Shown: positions 10,745 to 20,326 of the stretch, piece by piece
Layout of the letters: the number at the start of each line of letters is the position of its first letter
How positions within the stretch are numbered: the stretch's first letter is position 1
Origin: Symsagittifera roscoffensis
Lineage: Eukaryota > Xenacoelomorpha > Acoela > Convolutidae
DNA length: 64,000 nt
Direction: 5' to 3'
Assembly (NCBI RefSeq): GCF_963678635.1
Contig: NC_087062.1
Location: 64,513,253 to 64,577,252, forward strand
Notes under the pieces: model-generated
Seen by the model: only the letters and a program-made list of their open reading frames with translations
Told to the model about the DNA's origin: nothing
Database searches by the model: none
Position numbers and translations under genes: made by a program

Positions 10745-11200
10745 GTTGCACCACACTTGATATCACAAGTAGAGAAAGAACGGAACTCAAACTTCAAGAT
10801 TGCTCAAACTTAGCCAACCAGACAGTTGCAAAAGAATCAACGAACGCAAGTAAACCGAAAAAAATATATATTGATTTGCTTTTTGTTGAAAAAACCTCAA
10901 TTCCCAATTTCAAGGAAAAAATAGCTGGCATTATAATCTTGAACTTCTAGAGCAATTTATCAATTGATGATTGACACTTTTTGATAGAACTAACACAATA
11001 TGAGAAAACTGGATCAAGAGGTAAGCTTTTATTTCGCTGGGTAAACTGAAAATTAAAATACACTTTCGAAACTACAAGTCGATCACGATTTAGGTGACCT
11101 TTTCATTTTTTCAGTTCGATAGTGGAGTTTGCTTTCATTTTAGAAAAACAATGGAAACACCACTTGCGATACAACAAACAAAAAAACATAAAAAGCCAAA
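10745..11200. repeat. Dispersed repeat family A, further copy
   Basis: Collinear with 1-500: CAGACAGTTG(C/G)AAAAGA(A/G)TCAA, CGAACGCAAGTAAAC, AACTGGATCAAGAGG, TTTTATTTCGCTGGG, CACTTTCGAAACTA and GATAGTGGAGTTTG occur in the same order. Non-coding. Confidence 0.65.
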
Positions 11201-11775
11201 AAAACTAAAATTTCAACAGAAACACAAGGTAATATAAACTTTCATGTCTCGATGAAAGTTTATTCCAGACAAATAAGCCAGACACTTGAATTTTAAAACA
11301 GCAACAACGGAAAAAAATCTACGAAGAGAAACGAAGTCGACAACCTTTGAGCAAACAAAAGTTAAGCCGAAAAAAAAGATTTTTTGAAAAAAGTCCCAAC
11401 TTAAACAACACTTGCAATTACAAGGAAAATTCTTTACACCACAAGAAAAATCAGTGATGTGGCTATTAAGCCGACAATCTTTCAGCCGACAATCTTTCAG
11501 CAGACACCATCTGAACCGCAAAATTTTTTTATGATTTTTTAAAAATCTTTCCAGTCCCCCCTGAAATTAGAACGAACAACACTGGCAACTACAATAAAAA
11601 TTGCCTGCAGCACAAGCAAAACTATTGTGATTTAGCCGACAAAAATTGAGCGAACAAATGGAAAACCAACAATTCATTTTTCTTGGATTTTTTTTCAATT
11701 TCCTTGATCTGAAAAAAAACACAAGGTCCGGCCACGATTCGAACCTCAAACATTAGGGTACCACGGAAACTGATT
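11201..11775 (-). mobile_element. SINE-like repeat with tRNA-type B box, copy 2
   Basis: The minus strand carries GGTTCGAATCG (11745-11735), a near-consensus B box, followed by TGGCCGGACCTTGTG, a T-run and TCAG. That order is shared with the copy at 8120-8205. To the left, repeated (A/T)GCCGACAA and TTCAGCCGACAAT motifs (11460-11520, 11630-11660) belong to the same repeat body. No A box is certain. Probably a Pol III-type short retroelement. Confidence 0.45.
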
Positions 11776-11953
11776 TATATCCAGGCCCAGGGGAAGCAAC
11801 CTGGATTTTTAGGAAAATTTAAATGAAAAGAAATCAGCTGCCTTTTCCTCCTCAGCAAGTGATTCAACTGATTTTGGTAATAGTAGTTGTTAACCAGAAT
11901 TTGAAAAGTTGAAAAGTTATTATACAAACAGATCAATGAATATCTATTGTTCA

Positions 11954-12900
11954 ATAACCTTCTGTAACACCCAATATGGTTTCAGAACCTTATACTTAAC
12001 AATTAACGCAACTCTTTATTGCACAGAATTTTTCCGCAAATCAATGGATAAAAACAAACTTGTTGCCGTATCTCTTTTAGATCTATCGAAAGCATTCGAT
12101 TCAATTAATCATGATCATTATAACACTAAACTGAAGGATCTGGGATATTCTACAACAGCATTATATACGATTCATAGTTTCATGAGCAACAGACAACAAA
12201 AAACTCTAGTAAACAACACAGAACCCGATTGGACCTCAATCCACCAAGGTGTACCGCAAGGTACAATTTTGAGATCCTAAATCTTCAACCTATACATCAA
12301 TGACTTTAAAGAACATTTAACCCAAAAAAGCAAAGTAGTACAATATTCAGACGAGACATTACTATTTTGCGATGATAATAACGTTGATAATGCTTTACAG
12401 ATACTACAGGAATCATGTCAAAAATTGTCAGTATTATTCTAGAAGGTAATAAAACAAAAAAAACAGAAGTATTTGGGGGTAACTTTTGATCAACTCCTTA
12501 CATTCCAAAGTGAAGTTAAAAGTATAAAAAGAGAAATGACCTGCGGAATCAAAACAATTAATAAAAAGACCGCTGACAATCCAAAACAGATTACTATTAA
12601 TGAATGCTCTAGTCATAAGCCATTTGCATTACCCAGCAGTATTCCCAAGCGGTATAACAACGAATCTGATAATATCAAATGAAAAGCAACTAAGCTGGGC
12701 AATTAAGACCTACTGTGACGGAAGACAATTTGATTCATCATCTGATCTTAAGCTGACTCAAATACTGTACTTCTTCCTAAAGTACAATATACTACCAGTT
12801 TCTATGTTTCTTAAATGGAAATTAGTTTGTCAACTTTGGAAAATCAAACAATCTACTACCAGTATACCTAAAATACAAGTACTAGAGCCACACAATTGAT
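11954..12900 (+). pseudogene. LINE reverse transcriptase fragment, degraded
   Basis: Conceptual frames show successive non-LTR RT blocks. These are NTQYGFR (fingers), VSLLDLSKAFDSINH (catalytic Asp block A), IHQGVPQGTIL (block B) and then an in-frame TAA at 12278. FNLYINDF follows, and a degenerate catalytic box YSDE where YADD is expected. Downstream frames give YLGVTFDQLLTFQSEV and the C-terminal HYPAVFPSGI / LSWAIKTYCDG segments. The loss of YADD, the stop and frame changes make it dead. The set of blocks fits the CR1/Jockey-like part of the LINE tree; I cannot assign the clade more closely. Endonuclease and ORF1 are absent, so it is 5'-truncated. The sequence to about 13,390 may be its 3' UTR. 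Confidence 0.75.
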
Positions 12901-13355
12901 GAGGAGAACAAGAGAACTAAAAAATTTCACTTCCAAGAAAGATTCAGCAGTCATTATAACGAAAACTGATTTTTCAGAAAATCAGTCTCAGTATGAAACC
13001 AAACTGAAAGCACAATTGCAAACCTACCAACAGCAGCTTAACATATAAGACTATGAAATTTAAATTTAATTTAATGTTCGATTTAATAATTTAAATGAAA
13101 TAATTATTTTCTATATATTTTCAGATCCCTCTAGGGCAACCTATGGAACCACATCGTGGAAACAAATTTAATTTATTAGAAGACAACTAAAAAATCTCAG
13201 AAATTTACAGGAAAATGTTATTAATGATTACGTAATTTATTATGTATTTACAGTTGTTTAAATTTGATTGGTCAAAAAGTTTTAGAGCAATTTTAGACAT
13301 GATTCTCAATTTTCAGATCTTCGATCGTTTTAAATATTGTAAGAATTTTTCAATC

Positions 13356-13381
13356 CTGATGATGCACAAAATGTGCGAAAA
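13356..13381 (+). ncRNA. Hammerhead-like core motif near the LINE 3' end
   Basis: CTGATGA is followed by T, a perfect 5-bp hairpin GCACA-AAA-TGTGC (13364-13376), then GAAA. CUGANGA, stem II and GAAA are the invariant parts of the hammerhead ribozyme. Here an extra U precedes stem II, and I found no convincing stems I/III or NUH cleavage site nearby. It may therefore be a remnant, or simply the terminal-hairpin signature of some invertebrate retroelements. Confidence 0.3.
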
Positions 13382-13957
13382 CGTTTGAATTAACATTTTA
13401 AATTTCTTATAAAATTATTATTCTGTAAATAGTTATTATACTAGACAAAAATTGCATCATGTTACTGCTTATCATTTTACAATTTAATGTGTTCATTTTT
13501 CTTTCAATTGAAACTGCTTTACCAAACACAAATACCTTTAATTAAATGTTAAACGATTTACAATTTACTTCAGTTTGAAGAATTTTTTGCCTTCTTATAC
13601 ATATCGGTACATAAAAAACCGTTCCTAATCAAAAATCAATTAAAACAGACCAGAACGAAGAAATTTACGCTTGCTCGAAAAGAAATACGATGCACCATAC
13701 TCAAAATAAGCAAGAAAGATTAATTGTTTTTTTTAAATAGTTAGGAATTTAACTTGCATTCTACAACCACTATCTTGGTACCTAGTATTATTCATACTCT
13801 TCGCCGTAATTTTAACGATTAATGGGTTTCATATCGCATTTTTTTTTCATAAACACGAATAAAATTGATAGAATATAAATCAGCGGGGAAATGAAAGTCG
13901 CAAGGGTAAAGATTACATCTACCTGTTTTTCCCTCATCCTTTTTGTGGGTGCCGGAC

Positions 13958-14136
13958 ATCAAGCCGACGCGACTTCAAGCCGAATCGTAAAATTAGGGAC
14001 TTCACGCCGAATATTTTGATATTGACTTGTAAAATATGATAAATTTGAAAATTTTATTTCACTAGTTATTGGCGTTTTCATAAAATTTAGCGATTTCATA
14101 AGAGTCCCTTCGGCTTGAAGTCCAGTCGGCCTGTTG
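13958..14136. mobile_element. Small TIR element (MITE-like), about 180 bp
   Basis: AAGCCGACGCGACTTCAAGC at 13961 followed by CGAA and TTAGGGAC is mirrored by GTCCCTTCGGCTTGAAG...GTCGGCCT ending near 14132. The arms (~30 bp, with a few mismatches and an insertion) flank an AT-rich, non-coding centre. Terminal inverted repeats plus small size suggest a non-autonomous DNA transposon. A target-site duplication was not identified. Confidence 0.55.
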
Positions 14137-15455
14137 TAATAGACCTTCTTTTTGTGTTGATGGTTATTGAGTTTGACCTACTGTGTTTAGAAATAATTAT
14201 CTCATATATTCAACTGGACTGCCTTAAAACGTGACGTACACTTCCACTCCAGAAAATAATTCCACTTGGAAATGAAGTATTTTTTTTAATTTCTGATGGA
14301 AATGCTAGTTGAAACATCTATGAAAAATTTAAGTTACTGATAGTCCGAAAAAAAAATGTATCATTAACAGGGCTGTGTGGTTAGTAGGTTTTCTCCTCAT
14401 TACTGTATTCTCACAGTTCGACCCAGTAAACAATTGTTCTTGGTAGCTTTCAGGGCCTAATATACGATAAAAATTCTGTTATAACAAAATTCTGGGAATC
14501 CACGTTATGACTTTAAAATGAATAATCGAAAAATTGAAAAAAAAAACAGAAATCATAAATTGCCTTGTTACCGAAAGAGGTTGGAAATGAAAAAAAAAAT
14601 GTATTTAAGCACAAGTCACAAAAAAAAAACAAAAAACAGATTGCCGATCAGGACACCCAGTATCCGTTTGAACAACAAAATGTACAGGAACAGTTCAGAA
14701 ACTATCTAGATGAGCTCTTAACAATTTACAAGGTGTTTCTCGGGTCAACAATTAGGTTACTAACTCGATGAGTTGCTCGATAAATATTATGTTATTTAAT
14801 GTACATATTGATTATGAAACTTTTAACTAAGGAAAATTTAATTTGCAATTTAAAACAAAAAAAAATTTGGAAATTATCTAAAAGTAACCTTAAACTACAT
14901 TTCCCAAATTAAAAAAATAATAATCATAAATAAAAACAAAATGAAGAAAAAGAGAAAAAGCTGACAGACTGGTCTCATGAATCTAGTATGAATTTCTTTA
15001 AGCTGTGGGAACGTCTAGAAATCTCGTTTCACATACCTTCACTACATGAATTTCAAAAGTGCAAGATCACTGGCGCCAATAAAAAGGTCATAACGATGAT
15101 TGGTGCAACATAGGAAATCACAAAAACCAATAATCAGCATGACGCCTGAAAGTTTCTCTTGTAATATTCAATGCGAATTAAAAGAATACCTAATTTCATA
15201 TCAATTTTAAAGAAACCTATTACAAGTTGAAAATTGACCTGTCATTTTTGTATCAACAAACATTGCAAAACCTTAAAAACGTTGTTGCGGTTGTTCTTGG
15301 AGCATTCTCATATTCAAAAACATGGAAAATTAATCTGCAAACCCTTATGTCCTGAGAAATATGCAAGATACGAAACAAAAAATGCTTCTTCTAATATTAA
15401 CTGCCAAGGATGTTTTAGACATGAGCAAGAAACCAGGATACTCTTTATCCGGTAA
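14137..15455. other. Intergenic, no supported gene
   Basis: AT-rich with only Lys/Asn-rich low-complexity ORFs (for example 14518-14709). The last 220 bp hold an open + frame (about 15330-15533) containing KDVLDMSKKPGYSLSGKNN that runs into the GC-richer block. It could be the 3' end of a decayed retroelement ORF, but no family is recognised. Confidence 0.4.
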
Positions 15456-16435
15456 AAATAATGTTCCGGTAATGGATGCTTTAGTGTGGCACCTCCTCGA
15501 GTGGTGTAGTCCTTTGCGGTGTGGTCCGCAGTAATCGGATCTACCCCGGTGCATCCTGGGGAATTGGTCTGAGCTTTTGAACTGTCGGGTAGGTATTTGT
15601 ATTTCCTGTCTGCCTGCGCGTTATACTGTGGAGTTGGCAGTATAACACCGACGGTTCATCAAACGAGGCCTTTTCTGCTAACGTCACATGCCGCATTGCC
15701 CAGTGCTTAGAGACGTAGGTGCGAACCTTGGGGAGCCTTGCTTCGGCAAACGTGAGCCTTGGGGGATACCCGACATCTTTGTATTTGCGCATGCCCCTCC
15801 TGTCATTGGTCTAACCAGTGACAGGTTTCCCGTACGTCTATCGACACTTTGTACGGCTTCGTGTTCGGCGAAGGTCTATGCTTGCATAGTCGTGTAAAAA
15901 CCCTTCTGATTAAAGGAGTTTCAGGTATACTCTTCTCTCAAAGCGGTAGCTATGTTCTATAGTTACCGGCGATTGTTAAAGGATCTTAAGTTGCCGGTTA
16001 GTATGGACCCGAATGCTGAGTGCGGGTTATCGGTTTTTCCTAGCTGTCTGTTAGTAGGGGAAAGAAAGCTGGCGGTACGAGATTCCTGCCCAAGTAGTGC
16101 ATGAGCTATGCTCATCGGTCTGAGCCAAAGACCTCGGTCCAAGCCAGAGACCTTTTAAGTTATCCCTGTGGGTTATCTATGATGACCATGGGCCAACGAG
16201 TGGGATTGAATAGGAGTGGTGCCCCTATAGGATCCAAGCTGGTCACGTAAGGTGGGATGTCGTATGCACTACACGCTCCCTTTAAGTGACCAGGTAGCAA
16301 GAGTATCCAACTCATCCCGGCATGGCTAGGATAAGCTACGGGACGCGCACTGTGTGCGTCGGGGTCCGCTGAGATATATAACTCTGCCGTTTGACTTTTG
16401 ACGAAGAAAAAAAAATATACAAAATTAAAAAAAAC
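15456..16435 (+). mobile_element. GC-richer block ending in poly(A), possible retroelement 3' UTR
   Basis: Base composition changes abruptly to about half GC (for example CTACCCCGGTGCATCCTGGG at 15541) and returns to AT-rich after GACGAAGAAAAAAAAATATA near 16400. No ORF or repeat of the block is visible elsewhere in the window. An A-rich 3' end suggests a + strand non-LTR retroelement tail or retrocopy. The family is unknown. Confidence 0.3.
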
Positions 16436-16669
16436 CATGTTCAAACTGGTCAACCTTCCCAATGAAGATGTTCAATGCTTCAGTAATAGCACTCTCTTAA
16501 ACCCGCTTGGTGCTCTCTATCGGGAAAGAGACAGCTCTACTCAAATAGATTGTTAATAGTTCAAAATGCGAATAGCAATTTGGTTCTAGCTCGAAATTTT
16601 GGTCCACTTTCCCGCAGTTATCAACTCTGTTCTTTTGGTTTTCCGACTTTTCTTTTCTGTTGCTGCCAC

Positions 16670-16688
16670 AAAGAAGAAGAAGAAGAAT
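16670..16688. repeat. AAG trinucleotide microsatellite
   Basis: AAAGAAGAAGAAGAAGAATGG: about five GAA units. Trivial simple repeat. Confidence 0.8.
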
Positions 16689-16774
16689 GGTAAATTGAAT
16701 GTCTTACAGTGACAAATGGTTAAATTGAGTTTTCAATTTTAAAAGGAATGTGGTTGAGCAGAGTATGTCGTCTA

Positions 16775-16880
16775 TAAGTCATCGTCAGTCGCCTCCCTTT
16801 GATCTGGTGGTTCTCTGAGGGTCGATGAAAGAGCCGTCAGCCGTCTCCCTCTGGTTTGGTAGCTCTGTGAATTCAATGCA
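16775..16880. repeat. 51-bp minisatellite, left remnant (two units)
   Basis: About two diverged units of GAGCCGTCAGCCGTCTCCCT / GGT(T/C)TGGTAG(C/T)TCTGTG, the same repeat that forms the array at 39649-40105. The 5' LTR of the large element begins exactly at the right edge, inside the unit's TCAATG(T/C)A segment. The LTR element therefore inserted into this array and split it. Confidence 0.8.
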
Positions 16881-17798
16881 TGGGACATTCGACCAGAATG
16901 GACGAAAATGCAGTTTCGGATTATTAGCAGCTAACATTCCGAATTGGCAGTTTTAGAGGATTAACGGTGTTATTCGGACGATTGGACGAATCGTGAAGGC
17001 TAGAATATTCTGGTATTTTAATTTTTTAAAATTTCGAATGAATACGTCATATTTCTGAGAAACGTCAAAAATGACCACTCTGGAAAAAATCTGAAATAAA
17101 AACGGAACAACAATAGTTGCGACGGCGACAACAACGATAATCGCGATAAAAAACAATAACGAGAATTGAACGAATAGCAGAGTTAGCAGAGTTAGCAGAG
17201 ACCGCTCCGAGTTGCAACGATTGTGTCGCTACAATAGTTGCAAGGCCAATCACACAAACGGAGAAGGGTGGAAACCAGCCTTCCACAGAGGAAATAAGGG
17301 TGTTATTTCCCCGGATTCAAGAATCCGGAGGGGTCTCGGGACTGGAACTTATATCTTTTTATACAAACTTTAAGCTTCCCTATTATGTCTTGAATTGAAT
17401 CTATATAACATCTGAATTCTTTTTTTGACGATGAGAAGCTAGGAGTAAAGGGAAAGGGTTGATCCATTTTCGATGGAGATGATGATTTTTATCTACTGAA
17501 CAAAAACAATAGTAACATAACAAATAGTAGTAGCCCTCCTTTTAGGAGTGACCTCGTGGTCTGGGGATACTGAGACCCAGCCATGACCTCACTAATTTTG
17601 CAAGTAAGTAAATTTGAGTGTTTTGACCGAAGCCGAAAGCAGTAAAATTTTTGTCGACCCGATGTTAGAAAGACCACCAAAAGAACTGGCTTTGGTAGAG
17701 ACGGTGAAAAGCATGTAGAGCTTAGTTTAGACGCTGGCCAGTCGTCTTATAGCTTAGCTTTATTTTCCGTCGATATGTATTTCCGGGCGAATGTTTTT
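16881..17798 (+). repeat. 5' LTR
   Basis: Aligned over its full length with 38736-39648. It begins TGGGACATTCG (3' copy TGTGACATTCG) and ends GCGAATGTTTTTTAG, where the 3' copy ends CGAATGTTACA. By eye about 20 differences in the first ~270 aligned bases (roughly 7%), plus a GTTAGCAGA unit present once more here. It contains GATTCAAGAATCCGGAGGGG (17316-17335), the first of the CCGGAGGGG motifs common in the leader. Confidence 0.85.
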
Positions 17799-17810
17799 TA
17801 GATGTTTTTA

Positions 17811-17828
17811 TGGCGCTCCTGGGTGTTA
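17811..17828 (+). promoter_or_regulatory. Candidate primer-binding site
   Basis: TGGCGCTCCTGGGTGTTA starts 13 bp after the LTR end and begins with TGG, the complement of a tRNA 3' CCA end, as expected for minus-strand priming. The matching tRNA was not identified and the spacing is larger than usual, so this is tentative. Confidence 0.25.
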
Positions 17829-18018
17829 GTTTTTTAACATCATGACCGGCAGAACCGTTAACGAGCACTCCGCGCCGAGCGGATACTCATAATAACGCCC
17901 TTAATAGGCCCTAACCGCCGGGGCGGAAGGGTAGTTCGGAACGCGGAAGCCTTCCGGATTACCGTGAATAGCTTTTTAACATAGTTAAGACCAAAAATTC
18001 ACGTTCCAGGAAGGGTGG

Positions 18019-18035
18019 GGGGATCGGCCGTCCCC
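18019..18035 (+). promoter_or_regulatory. Leader hairpin with self-complementary loop
   Basis: GGGGATCGGCCGTCCCC folds as a GGGGA/TCCCC stem with a 7-nt loop containing the palindrome CGGCCG. Retroviral dimerisation-initiation stem-loops have this architecture. It lies in the leader between the LTR and the duplicated block. Function is inferred from shape only. Confidence 0.35.
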
Positions 18036-18261
18036 TCGTTCCTTGATAGGTTTGTGACCAAAAACATTTAAAGATATACAAAAAACCAAACACAAAGTAG
18101 AATAAAACCCAAGAAAAACAAAAAACATAAAAAATAACCGAAAAAACCAAAAACAGTAAAAAAAAAAGTAAAAAATCAGTAGAAATCATCCCTCCAGACA
18201 AGATGTGATCCGACCCTCCCGTTTGTTGTTGATAGATATATTGCTGTTACAGGCATTTATA

Positions 18262-20326
18262 TCAATCAGGGTCGTTACGATCTTTTTTGTGGCCCGTTTG
18301 TGAGGCTTGTACTGTAGGGTTATTTGAGTATTTAAGCACGTTAGTTGTAATTTGCGCTCAATCCGGAAGGCTCGGGATTAGTGAAGAAGACTGATCCGGC
18401 AAGCAGTACAAGGAGTGACAAGAAGGGTACAAGAATGAACAAAAAAATAAGATAGTAATCTGTGGGGGGCTCGACAGTGCTGCACTGTAGTGACCCTTCA
18501 CCGAACTGCAAATTTCCGAGTTAAGCACCTTAATTCGGATATTGAACAAACCCAGAGGGGTTTAGTATTACTAGTATTATTACTTATACAGCCTATTGTA
18601 ATACTCCTATACCGATTTTCAGTGAAAAACACAGTAAGCGTACCGGTTTTTAGGGTCAAAATAGCGATTGTTTGATCCCCCACAAATCGCGAGTGTTGAG
18701 ATATCGTTATTTTTTGAAACGGAAAAAATGCGCTAAATTAGTGATTTACATCGTAACTCTGTTAGTATAATAGGTAGAACCGGTTGAGTTTAGTTCAGAA
18801 GTGGTTAGAACTTTTTTGGTTAGGACATTAAAAATAGTTGTTCGGACAACGTGCACTAGTGAATCGACAGGTTTTAAAAACCGTTTGCCGATAACCTTCC
18901 GGGTTACAGAGAAATCGAACTTAATGTGTTTAATTCCGTGGATTCATCAATCCGGAGGGGTCCAAATAGCATAGTTTTTTTGCAAATTTTTCCAAGTAGA
19001 GCGTTTTAGATTGTGTTTTTTGCATTGAACTAGTAAAGTATAGGCCTTCTGAGCTCGGATCAATAGTTTTTAGGTCGAAAAGAACAGAACTGCGAAAAAA
19101 GAACGGCGGAAGCTGTAAGAGAGAAATGTTTTGACTTTAGAAAAAAGACATTTTGGTTATTAACTTTCGAACTACTGGACAGATCCAGTTGATCTTGGTA
19201 CCATTAGATCAGAAATAGAAGCATCAGTTATTCAAAATAGAAGCATCTAATAGAAGCAAGTACTAATAGAAGCATCAGTTATTCAAAAAAATAAGCGTGA
19301 AAATTTTTTAGGATTGTTTTAAGCAAATTCACCAATTCGGGAAGGTAGACATTCACGTTTTATAAAATATTTTTTTGAAAGCCCTTACAAACCTACCAAA
19401 GGGTAGAACGATTGAATAAGGCATTTTTACGCTGTTTTAGACAAAAAGGGAAGGCTAAGGGCACCAGAAAACCTTAGTCGAGCCGAAATTAGGCTAGCGA
19501 TAAGACCCTTCACCGTTAGGGTGAATCATTGAATAAGAGGCTTAACTTCAACCCGGAAGGGTCTTGGGAAAGACGACACACCCTTCCTAGTTGATTCAAA
19601 CAGCATAATAGCATCGGAGAACGTATCCGGAAGGGTATAGGTTGGAAATTTAGAAAGCCTCTGAGAAGCTATCTTTACGAACTCGGAGGGGTCCCAATCC
19701 GGAGGGGTCTAAATTTTTACAGATACGGAGAGGTCCCAATCCAAAGGGGTCTAAAATCTTACAAATCCGGAGGGGTCCCAACCCGGAGGGGTCTAAATTT
19801 TTACAAAACAGGAGGGGTCCCAATCCGGAGGGGTTGCAATTTTACCAATCCGGAGGGGTCCGATTTTTGTCAATCCGGAGGGGTATTATTTTGTCAAAAT
19901 TTAAGAAGACAACAGAATAAAAAGTAGTTAAAGGTATTAGGTTATTAAGACATAGGCTGGGAACCAGTGACTGCACTGGAAACTTGCCTTTTGTAAAAAA
20001 AAACAGAATCAAAACAATACAGGTCTAAATTCGGACATTCGCGACACTCAGTCTAAATTGATCAAGAGTGTGTAACCCATTAGTGTGGACTGAAATCAAA
20101 AACGTTTTTGAGAAAAGTGACTGCCCTGAGAATTTTAGTAGGTCTAGCTCGGGCAGTCCGAAGGCAGATAGTTAACACAGGACTCGGTGGGTGCAATAGA
20201 CGCCCACTTGAGAAAATTACTGCCTTCAAGTTTTGTCTGTTTGGTGCAGCACCAAGCAGGGAAAGCTCCTTCTTTATATACAAGTTCGACTATTGTACTG
20301 CGACTGACTAAAAAGTACAAAACACT
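18262..20326 (+). repeat. Leader tandem duplication, copy 1 (2,065 bp)
   Basis: Starts TCAATCAGGGTCGTTACGAT and ends AAAGTACAAAACACT. It repeats immediately downstream with an offset of exactly 2,065 bp. I found a single substitution between copies (T at 19835, C at 21900). Non-coding: no ORF exceeds 100 codons. It contains GACCCTTCACCG and complementary GAAGGGTC/GGAGGGGTC motifs that could pair in RNA. Confidence 0.92.
19679..19890 (+). repeat. Cluster of CCGGAGGGGTC motifs (leader copy 1)
   Basis: About ten variants of (A/T)CCGGAGGGGTC(C/T) in ~210 bp with irregular spacing, each followed by CCAA or TAAATTTTTACA. The same cluster is at 21744-21955 in the second copy, and isolated copies occur in both LTRs and at 18949. 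Each motif brings GG and GGGG runs, so adjacent motifs could form G-quadruplexes in the RNA. No protein is encoded. Confidence 0.85.

Noticed and set aside
18358-18683. Several 60-80-codon ORFs in the retroelement leader, duplicated 2,065 bp downstream
   Set aside because: They occur on both strands, have no conserved features, and are duplicated only because the leader is. Treated as non-coding.
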